64,000 bases of DNA, from NCBI GenBank assembly GCA_947588675.1, contig CANPYY010000012.1, positions 1 through 64,000 of the forward strand, in the 5' to 3' direction. Both the position numbers and the translations under genes were made by a program. Positions 25,573 to 35,017 of the stretch are shown here, piece after piece. How positions within the stretch are numbered: position 1 is the stretch's first letter; each line of letters begins with the position of its first letter. Source of the DNA: an uncultured Lachnospiraceae bacterium (lineage in GTDB: Bacteria; Bacillota; Clostridia; Lachnospirales; Lachnospiraceae). The notes beneath the pieces are model-generated. The model searched no databases. It had not been told where the DNA came from and saw only the letters and a list, made by a program, of their open reading frames with translations.

Positions 25573-25589
25573 TTCTGTACTCTCCTGTC

Positions 25590-26999
25590 CTAATCAATTA
25601 TTCCTATAAAACCATCTGACCTTTTAGTTTTTTTACTGCTTTTTGGCGCCTCGGTTTTTTTCGGTTCCTGAGTTTTTTTAGGCGCATAAGTTTTCTGAGG
25701 CGCCTCGGTTTTTTTCGGCTCTTGAGTTTTGGTTTCTTTTTTCTTTGGTTTAGCCGTTTTTTTCGGTTTTTCAGTTTTTACCGGTTTGTCCGTTTCTTCA
25801 GCCTGTGGTATTATTGTCGGCTGCACCGGCTGTATCGGCTCCTCCGTTATATATGGTGCAGAACTTGCGTATGGCGTTATTTCAGGTATATTCTCTTTTT
25901 CTGTTTTGTTGCTCTTTTTGAAAAATCCCATTATTATTCCTGCAAATATAAATACCATAAACAAAAAACATATAAGCATTGCCGTTTTTCTGTTTTTACC
26001 GTATTTATAAGATTTAACTGCAATTTCCTGACCATCATATATATCCGACATAAGCTCGCTTACGGTTTGATACCTGTCAGACGCCTTGACATTAAGGCCT
26101 TTCATTATGGCTTCTTTTGCCTTTATGGGAATATTTATATCGGGCATATCTGCAAGCGGTTTTAAAATTTCCCCCGCCATACGTTCAATAGCGTCTAAAG
26201 GCACTTTACCCGTAAGCATGAAATACATTGTTGCGCATATTGCGTATATATCTGACCACGGGCCCTGTTTTCCTCTCGGGCGGTACTGTTCTTCAGGTGA
26301 AAATCCCCGTTTAAACAATACGGTCATGCTCTTTTGCTCTACCGCATCCTGTACCCTTGCCGAGCCAAAATCAATAAGTACCAGTTTTTCTTCTTCCTGA
26401 AATAGAATATTATCAGGGCTTATATCCCTGTGCAAAAGTCCTGTACTATGTATTTTACACAATGAACCCAGAATAGGTTTCATAAGCCTCAATACTTCCT
26501 GACCGTCCATTTTACCTTTTGCTTTTACATATTTTTTTACGCTGTCGCCTTCTATATATTTCATAATAATATAAGCGGTATTATTGGCATAGAAAAAGTC
26601 CTGAACTGAAACTATACCGTCCAGATTGCTGAACCGCGCAAGACATCTTGCCTCTTTTATAAATTTATTAAGCTTTTTATCATATTCTGTTTTATCATTT
26701 ACATATATATTAAGGTCCGTTCCGCGTATTATATCCCTGCTCACTATATCAGCCGGATAATATTCCTTCACTGCTACAGGCACTAACAGTATCTTGTCCC
26801 ATGCCAGATATGTTATTCCGAAATTGCCTGAACCAAGCGATTTTCCAAGTACATATCTTTCAGCCAGAACAGTACCCGGGAGCAGATATCTAGGACCCGG
26901 CTTGTAATTTTTAATACGCATATGACAGTATGGGCATTCATCGGAATCATCCAATATATGCATACACCCTATACATAAGTTCATACCATCAACGTTCAT
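25590..26999 (-). CDS. Transmembrane Ser/Thr kinase with N-terminal zinc ribbon
   Basis: A 469-residue protein. An N-terminal zinc ribbon (CIGCMHILDDSDECPYCHM, about 9-27) precedes the kinase domain (about 38-300) with GSGNFGITY loop, VKEYYPADIV, HRDISPDN, LIDFGSAR and SPEEQYRPRGKQGPWSDIY. One membrane helix (about 343-363) and an outer tail of Lys/Thr/Pro repeats (KKTEAP, KKTQEP) follow. The kinase resembles that of the LRR receptor kinase. It sits 23 nt downstream of the 1673-residue DUF6273 protein, the likely extracellular partner. The tail lacks PASTA domains and may interact with wall polymers through charge. Confidence 0.9.
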   Translation of the reverse strand: MNVDGMNLCIGCMHILDDSDECPYCHMRIKNYKPGPRYLLPGTVLAERYVLGKSLGSGNFGITYLAWDKILLVPVAVKEYYPADIVSRDIIRGTDLNIYVNDKTEYDKKLNKFIKEARCLARFSNLDGIVSVQDFFYANNTAYIIMKYIEGDSVKKYVKAKGKMDGQEVLRLMKPILGSLCKIHSTGLLHRDISPDNILFQEEEKLVLIDFGSARVQDAVEQKSMTVLFKRGFSPEEQYRPRGKQGPWSDIYAICATMYFMLTGKVPLDAIERMAGEILKPLADMPDINIPIKAKEAIMKGLNVKASDRYQTVSELMSDIYDGQEIAVKSYKYGKNRKTAMLICFLFMVFIFAGIIMGFFKKSNKTEKENIPEITPYASSAPYITEEPIQPVQPTIIPQAEETDKPVKTEKPKKTAKPKKKETKTQEPKKTEAPQKTYAPKKTQEPKKTEAPKSSKKTKRSDGFIGIID

Positions 27000-27022
27000 A
27001 CTACATTATCTCCTTCAGTAAC

Positions 27023-30000
27023 TCATGTGACTATTTTCTTAACAGAAGAATAACGGCTGTATATCTTTTCTTTTCCTTTAACCCGGTATGTCCGTATTTT
27101 AATCTGTATCTTTTGCTTTCTTTTTTTATACCGGAGCTTAAATATTCCCTTATATTTCTTTATTTTTACTTTGCCAACAGATACCTTTTTAAAATGCTTT
27201 TTCTCATTTTTAACATATACCCCAATATATTCTCCATCGTACTTTTTAAGTTTTATTTCAATATATTTTATTGCGCCCTCTCTTTTTTTCTTTAATGTAA
27301 ACGTCGGTTTGATCAATAACCGCTTATTATTTTCCGTAAGAGGCGGCGCTATACCCGGTGAAGGAAGTACGGCGTCATTTTCTAATTGAAATTTCTGTAC
27401 GCTTTTATTCTCCGGTTGTAAGCTGACTACAGGCGAATTTTCTGAAAGAAGCGGGCTGTTTGTGGCACGCGGAACTAATGTGGCATAAGGCGGTTTTGTA
27501 GGCGACGGTCTTTTTGTAGCGCCAGGAGTCGGGGTCGGCAGCGGATAATCTTTATCAGAATACAGTTTTATATAATCAAACCCAAAAGAAGTGTACATAT
27601 CTGAAAGTTCCGTACCTGAGTTTGGTACCGTAGTATATATTTCTATCTTCGAAAGATATCCTTCCCATCCTCCCAGTGAATACAAATCTATATTACAGAC
27701 AGCCATTCCCTTATAGTCCTTAAAAATACCTGTTCCTATATCATATCTGGCTCCATAGGCGTCATAAAGTATAAGTCCATAAGTTTCATCAAGTTCATCA
27801 TAAGCCAGTTCAAGCCATCTGTAATACCCTTTCTCATGCGTTGTTTCGGGAGTCCAAATCGTCATCTGAACACCCGCGCGGTCATTAATTATACTATACC
27901 ACATTGTTTCTTCCATCACATAACAGGAAAACGCATCCTGCGGCCACGGTTTTTCCTGCTCAGGCTGTGGTTTTTCTGAATCAGGCATCGGGGTCGGAGT
28001 TGGAAATTCCCTCATGATATCCATATCAGATACGCTTATCTTTCCGGCATGTCTGTATGTATCTGACTCCAAATCAATATATATTACCGGTCTTATAAGT
28101 CCTTTATTATCCCAAATCACTCCGTATACCATACTACCTTCAACAAATACGCGGTTCAATTTATAATCCATAATCCACCACATGCTGCTTCCTGCCCATG
28201 GTCCCGTATCTCTTACATATATACCCGACTGTTTTGCATAATCGCTTCCCCTGCATGTTCTGGTACCGGTTGAAACATCATAAGCCATAGACGCAAAACC
28301 ATAACTGTCTTTATACAGATATCGTCCCAAAGGAAGTGTAACTTTATCCGAATTATCAAGCATCTTATTTATAATAATTGTATCTTTTTCTTCACTGTTA
28401 AACGCTTCATTATAAAAATCATTATTAAGCCATTCTCTTATACTGCTATCCTTCCATTCTGCCGTTTCTTCTTCCGCAGTGTAAAGACCCGTATCCGACA
28501 TCAGACACGCTGTATCTCCATCTACCGAAAGTACGCGCCATCTTATCGGCGTCTTTTTATCTTTAGTATCGGCCCTGCCATCTTTATTTGTATCCTCCTG
28601 CCAGTAGTTTCCGAAATATATACTGTCCCACTCGCTTCGCTCAATCCCTGTCTTTACCGTTTCTTCACTTTTAAGGGGAAATACAGATGTATCTACATGT
28701 ATTACAGGATGTACCTCATCTTCAAAACCGCTTACACTGGCAAAGCCGGTATTTACTTCTCCATATATTGTAGTTGCAATATCAGTACCCGACCTTCCGG
28801 GAGTACGTGTCCAATAACCGTTATAACCATCCATACATCTTCTCTGGTCGCTGTAAACATTTGGGCTGAAACCATAATCCTCATTTGTAAGCTCCTGAAC
28901 AGACGGCAGATATACTTTATCTATCGTATCATTTCCACCGTCGGTTCCGTATATCGGATTATCCTCGTTTACCACATAAGTATACTTCACCGCATGTTTT
29001 TCAATGCTGTTAAAAGCATCATTATAAAATTCTTCATTCAGCCATTTACGAAGACTGCAGGTTTCCCATGTCACATCTTCTTCCTTGTCATTATAAACCC
29101 TTTTTGCAACTTTACATTCGGACATAAGGAACATATCATCTCCGTCTTCTTTTAACACACGCCATTTAATCGGCTGCGGTTCATCTTCTTCGTCTATTTT
29201 ATAATCATTGTTTGTATCAATATATCTGTAATTTCCAAAATATACTATATCAGATTCCGTATAAGTTACTTTCGGAGCAGCAACTGAATCATTAGTATAA
29301 TAATCATAATCACCGGTCTGTACACTTTTTGCCTTTTTCCAGACTGACTTGGATAAATCTATATGCAGAACGGGACGCACCCCGTATTCATTAGTCATAT
29401 CGTATTGACTGTAGTCGTTGGAAAACAGTTGCCCTCTTTTATATGCTACTCTGAATACATCATTTGAATCACTGTCGCAAAAACGCAGCCACCAGATTTC
29501 CTCCGGATTCATTGAAATACTGCCGTCAGTCGCAATTCTTGTGTTTGTACTTTGGTCATTTTTACCAAAACCATATTTTATATTAACTGCTTCCTCCCCT
29601 GAAAGAAGATATATTTTTTCTGTTGTTTCATACATCCCGGTTTTTACTTTTGTTTCTGTTATTGCAGCTTTTTCACCGGCATTAAACGCTTCATTATAAA
29701 ACTCATTATTAAGCCACTTACGCAGGCCGCAGCCTTCCCATGTTACATTATCATCCTCCGTATCATTATACCGACGTTCTGCAAGTATATTATCCGCCAT
29801 TATAAAGGCATCATTTCCGGCAACGGAAAGAACTCTCCACTTAATCGGTTTTTTCTCACCATTTTCCTGTTCATAATTTCCAAAATATATACAGTCCCAA
29901 CTGCTGCGTTTTATACCGACTTCTATACTGCCTGCATCCTTATACTCTATTTTAGACAAATCAACATGTACGACAGGTCGTACTCCATATTTGTCAGTTT

Positions 30001-32044
30001 CATTGGCAGCATTGACAGATGAGGTTCCGTATGAACTCATTGTATAAGCGCCGTTTTTGTTTTCGTATGGTCTTACCCAGCAATTGAAGTATGTGGAATA
30101 ATTAGTTTCTTCTACATATTCCGTAGTATATGCTTCCAAGATTCCCGATATATATATTGTGTCACCATACGCGTTTTCTTTCTTCGATTTTATGTATTTT
30201 TCAATATCATACATTGAAAGAATGCTCGCCTGATTTCCTATTATCGCTTTCTGCTCGTTATAATTAAATGCATCGTCGTAAAATTCATCTTTAATCCATT
30301 TATACAGCGAACTGTCTTTCCATTTTACATCTTTTTTTTCATTGTACTGACTAACATACAGAATTTTATCAGATATAAGGAATGCATCGTTTCCGTCAAT
30401 ATCTATTATTTTCCATTTTATCGGAGTTTTTATATCTCTCTTATTTGTCTTTCCGTCAGCATTTACATCCTCCTGCCAGTAATTTCCAAAATATATACTG
30501 TCTATCGTTTCCAACGTTGTCTGCGGATTGCCGATTCCCCATTTACCCGGTTCTTCCGGCGCAGGCTCCTCATCAGCCTCCGAAATGCCGTACATATCTT
30601 TTATTCTGTAATCAGATGCCTGTACTGTTCCTGCTTTTTTTACATTACAGGAGGAAAGGTCAATATGCAGAACCGGACGTATCGCATAGGAATTGTTCCA
30701 TATATTACATTGTCCTACCATTCCTTTATTGCTGCACTGATAATTACTTTTTGTGCGTAAAAGCATATAAAAGTTATCTTCGCCAAATATGTTCTTCGTA
30801 TATTCCGTATGTCTTGCGCTCCGTGTGTCTGTATCCGCCGTCCTGCAGCCCAGAAATCCGTATCCGGTATTAACGGCTTCCTCTGCCGACATCAGATATA
30901 TCCTGTCTTTGGTATTATTTTCTTCTGTATTTATCACATTTGTTTCTTTTATTGATTTTTTATCATCATTACTAAACGCTTCATCATAAAAATCCTTATT
31001 AAGCCACTCCCTTATACTGCTCTTTTCCCATCCTTTACTTATATCTCCCGCAATTTCTTCATTACAACAATCAAGTATTTTATCTGACATAAGGAATGCA
31101 TCGTTTCCATTTACCGAAAGAACTCTCCAGCTTATCGGAGTCTTATCATCATTTTTATCCGAAACGCCGTCGCCATTTGTATCTTCCTGCCAGTAATTTC
31201 CAAAATATATAACGTCCCACTCGCTTCTGGCTATTCCAAGTTCTGCCACATCTGCTCCCTCGCATGGAAAAACAGATAAATCCAACCAAAGCGCCGGACG
31301 CACCGCAAATACTTCGTCGAGATAAGTATAATTATTCGATAACGATCCCTCCGGGTCAACTATATCCGCATATCCAAATCCTTTCGGCGTCCTAAGATAC
31401 CATTCAACATATCCTTCATCATTAATATAACTATCATACTTTTCTTTAACATAATCTGTAGCTTTAGCTTTTCTCGTCATGCTGCGTATGTAATAATCAT
31501 TTTTAAATCCGTAGTCCGGATTTTCTATTTCCCCCTCAGATAAAAGATATATTTTATCCTGAGTATCATAATTTCTCATTCCGCCGCTTAAATAATTGGA
31601 CATATAATTTTCTATTACGGTTTCTTTAATTGCCTGTTTTTCATCATCATTAAACGTATTTTCATAAAAATCATTATTTAACCATTTTCTCAGACTGCAA
31701 TTTTCCCATATTATATCCTCTTTTCCTGAATCATTATAGGGCATACATTCAATTGCTTCTTCTGAAAGCAAAAATACTTTATTTCCTTCCCTGCTTAATA
31801 TCCTCCATCTTACAGGAGTTTTATCGTCATTCTTATCTGCAACGCCATCGCCATTTGTATCTTCCTGCCAGTAACTTCCGAAATATATGCAGTCCATCGT
31901 ATTAAGGTTAACCCTTGGATTTTTCAGTTTATTCTCATCTGCTTTTACCGGACTGCCGGTAATCATCCACGACATAAACGTATGAACCCACAATATTAAA
32001 ATTAATGCTATCGAAATAAATCGTTTACCCTTTATCTTTATCAT
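27023..32044 (-). CDS. Giant secreted protein with six DUF6273 repeats
   Basis: A 1673-residue exported protein: signal peptide (KRFISIALILILWVHTFMSWM), then six DUF6273 units beginning near residues 51, 277, 515, 717, 931 and 1140. Each opens with a YFGNYWQED motif and continues WRVLS...R(E/K)WLN(N/D)(D/E)FY and GVRPVLHIDLS. Most units carry an inserted DTNGDGVADKND loop with EF-hand/dockerin-like calcium ligands. A jelly-roll-like domain (about 1395-1515), Thr/Pro linker and a strongly basic C-terminal module (about 1575-1673, ending SRYSSVKKIVT) follow. It is probably wall-associated and calcium-stabilised. It is co-transcribed with a second DUF6273 protein and a membrane kinase. Molecular function unknown. 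Confidence 0.88.
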   Translation of the reverse strand: MIKIKGKRFISIALILILWVHTFMSWMITGSPVKADENKLKNPRVNLNTMDCIYFGSYWQEDTNGDGVADKNDDKTPVRWRILSREGNKVFLLSEEAIECMPYNDSGKEDIIWENCSLRKWLNNDFYENTFNDDEKQAIKETVIENYMSNYLSGGMRNYDTQDKIYLLSEGEIENPDYGFKNDYYIRSMTRKAKATDYVKEKYDSYINDEGYVEWYLRTPKGFGYADIVDPEGSLSNNYTYLDEVFAVRPALWLDLSVFPCEGADVAELGIARSEWDVIYFGNYWQEDTNGDGVSDKNDDKTPISWRVLSVNGNDAFLMSDKILDCCNEEIAGDISKGWEKSSIREWLNKDFYDEAFSNDDKKSIKETNVINTEENNTKDRIYLMSAEEAVNTGYGFLGCRTADTDTRSARHTEYTKNIFGEDNFYMLLRTKSNYQCSNKGMVGQCNIWNNSYAIRPVLHIDLSSCNVKKAGTVQASDYRIKDMYGISEADEEPAPEEPGKWGIGNPQTTLETIDSIYFGNYWQEDVNADGKTNKRDIKTPIKWKIIDIDGNDAFLISDKILYVSQYNEKKDVKWKDSSLYKWIKDEFYDDAFNYNEQKAIIGNQASILSMYDIEKYIKSKKENAYGDTIYISGILEAYTTEYVEETNYSTYFNCWVRPYENKNGAYTMSSYGTSSVNAANETDKYGVRPVVHVDLSKIEYKDAGSIEVGIKRSSWDCIYFGNYEQENGEKKPIKWRVLSVAGNDAFIMADNILAERRYNDTEDDNVTWEGCGLRKWLNNEFYNEAFNAGEKAAITETKVKTGMYETTEKIYLLSGEEAVNIKYGFGKNDQSTNTRIATDGSISMNPEEIWWLRFCDSDSNDVFRVAYKRGQLFSNDYSQYDMTNEYGVRPVLHIDLSKSVWKKAKSVQTGDYDYYTNDSVAAPKVTYTESDIVYFGNYRYIDTNNDYKIDEEDEPQPIKWRVLKEDGDDMFLMSECKVAKRVYNDKEEDVTWETCSLRKWLNEEFYNDAFNSIEKHAVKYTYVVNEDNPIYGTDGGNDTIDKVYLPSVQELTNEDYGFSPNVYSDQRRCMDGYNGYWTRTPGRSGTDIATTIYGEVNTGFASVSGFEDEVHPVIHVDTSVFPLKSEETVKTGIERSEWDSIYFGNYWQEDTNKDGRADTKDKKTPIRWRVLSVDGDTACLMSDTGLYTAEEETAEWKDSSIREWLNNDFYNEAFNSEEKDTIIINKMLDNSDKVTLPLGRYLYKDSYGFASMAYDVSTGTRTCRGSDYAKQSGIYVRDTGPWAGSSMWWIMDYKLNRVFVEGSMVYGVIWDNKGLIRPVIYIDLESDTYRHAGKISVSDMDIMREFPTPTPMPDSEKPQPEQEKPWPQDAFSCYVMEETMWYSIINDRAGVQMTIWTPETTHEKGYYRWLELAYDELDETYGLILYDAYGARYDIGTGIFKDYKGMAVCNIDLYSLGGWEGYLSKIEIYTTVPNSGTELSDMYTSFGFDYIKLYSDKDYPLPTPTPGATKRPSPTKPPYATLVPRATNSPLLSENSPVVSLQPENKSVQKFQLENDAVLPSPGIAPPLTENNKRLLIKPTFTLKKKREGAIKYIEIKLKKYDGEYIGVYVKNEKKHFKKVSVGKVKIKKYKGIFKLRYKKRKQKIQIKIRTYRVKGKEKIYSRYSSVKKIVT

Positions 32045-32074
32045 CGCATGTTCCCTCTTTTTAACAAAATAAAG

Positions 32075-34732
32075 TTATGTAACTATTTTCTTTACAGATG
32101 AGTACCGGCTGTATATTTTTTTATTTCCTTTAATTTTATATGTACGGATTCTTAAATAAAGCTTCCGGTTCTTTTTATTATATTGAATTTTAAAAATTCC
32201 ATTGTATTTCTTTATCTTTACCTTTTTAAAAGATACCATTTTGAATCTTTTTTTACCGTTTTTTACATATACCTGAATATATTCTCCTTCATATTTTTTC
32301 AACTTTATTTCTATATATCTTATACCGCCCTGTTTCTTTTTCTTTAATGAAAATACGGGTCTTGCCATAAGCTTTTCTTCGTCGTCGCCTGACCGTACGT
32401 CCGATTGCCCGGGCGTATATTCCTGTTTTATATTAGTATCGGGAATTTCCGTCTGCAAAGGGACTGCGGCTGCCGGTGACTGAGAGGCTTTAGGTGATGG
32501 CAAAGGCGATGGCTTTATTCCTGTTTCAGGTGATGGAGATGGCGAAGGCTTGATTCTTGCCGTAGGTATAGGTCTTGTCGTATACTTAGGTTTTGCCGTC
32601 GGAGGAGGTTCAACAGTATCGGCATACAGTTTTATTGATTTTATTGTAATTCTTCCTCCTTTAGAATATCCTTCGTCGCCCCATGTAGGCGCCCAAACAT
32701 CTATCTGGGTTATATAATCATCCCAATTATTCAGTGAATATAAATCAATAACCTTAACGCACTCTCCCGCATACTCAGGGAGAGTTTTATACCCTAAATC
32801 ATACTTTGTATCAGTCCCGGACTCCCACGGGCGTTCTTCGTCAATAAATTTATCATATACCGACACACCCCTGCTTTCGTCCAAATCGCAATATACTATC
32901 TCAACCCACCTGTAATAATCATCTATTCTCTGTTTATCAGGTATTACATAACACATATCCGGGAAGTTTCCTTTGAATATAACAGTTACGCTTCCGTCAG
33001 AATTTTTCACATATCGCGAACCTCCTCCTGTATTTCCTGTATCCAGGTCAATTTCATAGCAGTAGGCATCCTTTGGCCACGGTCTTACTTTTTCGTCCGG
33101 AGGCTGGGTCGCAGGATTGCGTGTCGGGTTCGGAGTCTGAGAAGGCTCAGGTTCTGCTGTAGGTTTAATTGTAGGCTTAATTTCAGGCTCATAAGTTACA
33201 GCAGGAGTCGGTAATGCGGCAGGCGTTTCTGAAGGGACTGCCGAAAGATCTTCTTTTTCAGAAGCATCAATATCTGATATTCTGACGCTTCCCGCATAGC
33301 TATAACACTCTTTAGACAAATCAATATGTAAAACAGGTCTTATGCCAATTTTTTCATCCACTGAACCGCCTTTAATTATATTTCCGTCACTATTAATAAT
33401 TACCTCGTTATCGTCTATACCATTCCTCAAAAGCCAGTATTCTTTATTCGAGAAATTATATTTGGCTCTCAGTCCATTTACATAATCCGTATCATGTACA
33501 CGTCTTATATGCGTACTTGCATACATATACTCAGGAAAACCATACTCAGGGTTTATTGCTTCATCGACGGATAACAGATATATCCTGTCCGTCGTATTTT
33601 CTTCGTTTTTCAATACAGTATCAGGATTTACTGAATTATTTACATAAGTAGTCCTGATTGCTTCTTTTTCCGCTTCATCAAAAGCTTCATTATAAAATTC
33701 ATTATTCAGCCAGTTACGTATATCGCATGTCTGCCAAGTAACATTTCTGTATATATTATTATACTCTCTGTAATCAAGATTTTTATCGGCCATAATAAAA
33801 GCATCATTTCCATCTGCCGATAATACTCTCCATTTTACAGAAGTCCTGTCGTCATTTTTATCTACGATTCCATCATTGTTCGTATCCTTCTGCCAATATT
33901 TCCCAAAATATATGCAGTCATATACACAGTTATCTATTCCTGCGTTCACGCTTTCTGTATCTTCATATGATATAAGTGAAAGGTCCACATGCAGCACCGG
34001 ACGGACATATTTGCGTATACTTGCAGCATAAGCCATACACAATTCTCCCGCCTGGGTTATGTAATAATCATAGCTGCCATCATCCCTAATCCACCAGCCT
34101 ATGTATTTTTCATCACAAATCATATCGTTTGCATAACTGTCGTCAATGGCATAATCGGTTGCAGTCGCCTGGCTCATCATATTAGGAGTATCGTCAGAAA
34201 AAGCATAATACGAACTGTTAAATCCATAATCGTTGTTTGTCAAATCTTCTTTATCAAGAATATATATATAATCCAACATATATATATTATTGTCCATCAA
34301 TTTCGTCTTTTTAACTGCCTTTTTTTCCGTATCGCTAAAAACCGCATTATAAAAATCATCATTTAACCACGTTCTTAGTGTACTGTCTTTATATTTTACG
34401 GTATTAATATATAAATCAACATTATCATAATATGGCTGAATATCCAGACACTTGTCTGCCATAAGCAAAGCATCGTTACCATTTTTTTCAAGTATTCTCC
34501 ATTTAACAGGAGTCTTATCATCTTTTTTATCCGCAGTTCCGTCACCATTAGTATCCTCCTGCCAGTAATTGCCAAAATATATACTATCATACATTTTATA
34601 CTCTATTTTTGGATTTTTTAAATCACAGCCGGTATTTTCCGCTTTCGTGCTATTACCGCTAAACGACATTGAAACAGATAAGAAAACTGCCGCAATAAGA
34701 ATAATTGCTATTAATCTCCTGTACATTACCAT
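32075..34732 (-). CDS. Secreted protein with two DUF6273 repeats
   Basis: An 885-residue exported paralogue of the 1673-residue neighbour. After the signal peptide (RRLIAIILIAAVFLSVSMSFSG), two DUF6273 units (YFGNYWQEDTNGDGTADKKDD and YFGKYWQKDTNNDG, each with an EF-hand-like loop) lead to a Pro/Thr linker, a jelly-roll-like domain, a second Pro/Ser linker and the same basic C-terminal module ending SRYSSVKKIVT. The ATG at 34732 has GGAG 8 nt upstream; the ORF-track start at 34804 lies upstream of any ribosome binding site and at the predicted transcription start. First gene of its operon. Confidence 0.86.
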   Translation of the reverse strand: MVMYRRLIAIILIAAVFLSVSMSFSGNSTKAENTGCDLKNPKIEYKMYDSIYFGNYWQEDTNGDGTADKKDDKTPVKWRILEKNGNDALLMADKCLDIQPYYDNVDLYINTVKYKDSTLRTWLNDDFYNAVFSDTEKKAVKKTKLMDNNIYMLDYIYILDKEDLTNNDYGFNSSYYAFSDDTPNMMSQATATDYAIDDSYANDMICDEKYIGWWIRDDGSYDYYITQAGELCMAYAASIRKYVRPVLHVDLSLISYEDTESVNAGIDNCVYDCIYFGKYWQKDTNNDGIVDKNDDRTSVKWRVLSADGNDAFIMADKNLDYREYNNIYRNVTWQTCDIRNWLNNEFYNEAFDEAEKEAIRTTYVNNSVNPDTVLKNEENTTDRIYLLSVDEAINPEYGFPEYMYASTHIRRVHDTDYVNGLRAKYNFSNKEYWLLRNGIDDNEVIINSDGNIIKGGSVDEKIGIRPVLHIDLSKECYSYAGSVRISDIDASEKEDLSAVPSETPAALPTPAVTYEPEIKPTIKPTAEPEPSQTPNPTRNPATQPPDEKVRPWPKDAYCYEIDLDTGNTGGGSRYVKNSDGSVTVIFKGNFPDMCYVIPDKQRIDDYYRWVEIVYCDLDESRGVSVYDKFIDEERPWESGTDTKYDLGYKTLPEYAGECVKVIDLYSLNNWDDYITQIDVWAPTWGDEGYSKGGRITIKSIKLYADTVEPPPTAKPKYTTRPIPTARIKPSPSPSPETGIKPSPLPSPKASQSPAAAVPLQTEIPDTNIKQEYTPGQSDVRSGDDEEKLMARPVFSLKKKKQGGIRYIEIKLKKYEGEYIQVYVKNGKKRFKMVSFKKVKIKKYNGIFKIQYNKKNRKLYLRIRTYKIKGNKKIYSRYSSVKKIVT

Positions 34733-34812
34733 GTTCACAACTCCATTCCGTATAAGGCAAATTATTACCCCTTTTCCTACCCCATAACATGCTGACAGGC
34801 ACACACTGTTTT

Positions 34813-34851
34813 ATTATATCAGATACACCCGTAAAAAATCTTTCAGATTTT
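34813..34851 (-). promoter_or_regulatory. Promoter of DUF6273/kinase operon with shared palindrome
   Basis: On the minus strand the palindrome AAAATCTGAAAGATTTT (34835-34851) is followed by 16 nt and TATAAT (34813-34818). There is no consensus -35; the palindrome takes its place, as at 23992-24030. The flanking A-rich bases on the upstream side are also shared. Confidence 0.72.
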
Positions 34852-35017
34852 TTCTGTTTTTTTCTGCATAATATAATATTATATCATAAATATACTATAA
34901 AATCTTCTTTTTTTATGTTTAGTATTTTTTTACAAAAATGTGTTTAGTCTAATTTATGCCATAATCTGCGTGTATATTTTATCCGAACATAATTATAAAG
35001 GGTGATGATTACATATT

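Noticed and set aside
27023-32044. DUF6273 repeats as dockerin/cellulosome components
   Set aside because: The DxNxDGxxDxxD loop is dockerin-like, but only one loop per unit is present and the paired dockerin helices and any cohesin are missing.
7450-34851. Type VI or type VII secretion system interpretation of the kinase/PP2C/FHA cluster
   Set aside because: Kinase, PP2C and FHA genes occur in such systems, but there is no EssC/FtsK-type ATPase, WXG100, sheath, tube or baseplate gene here.
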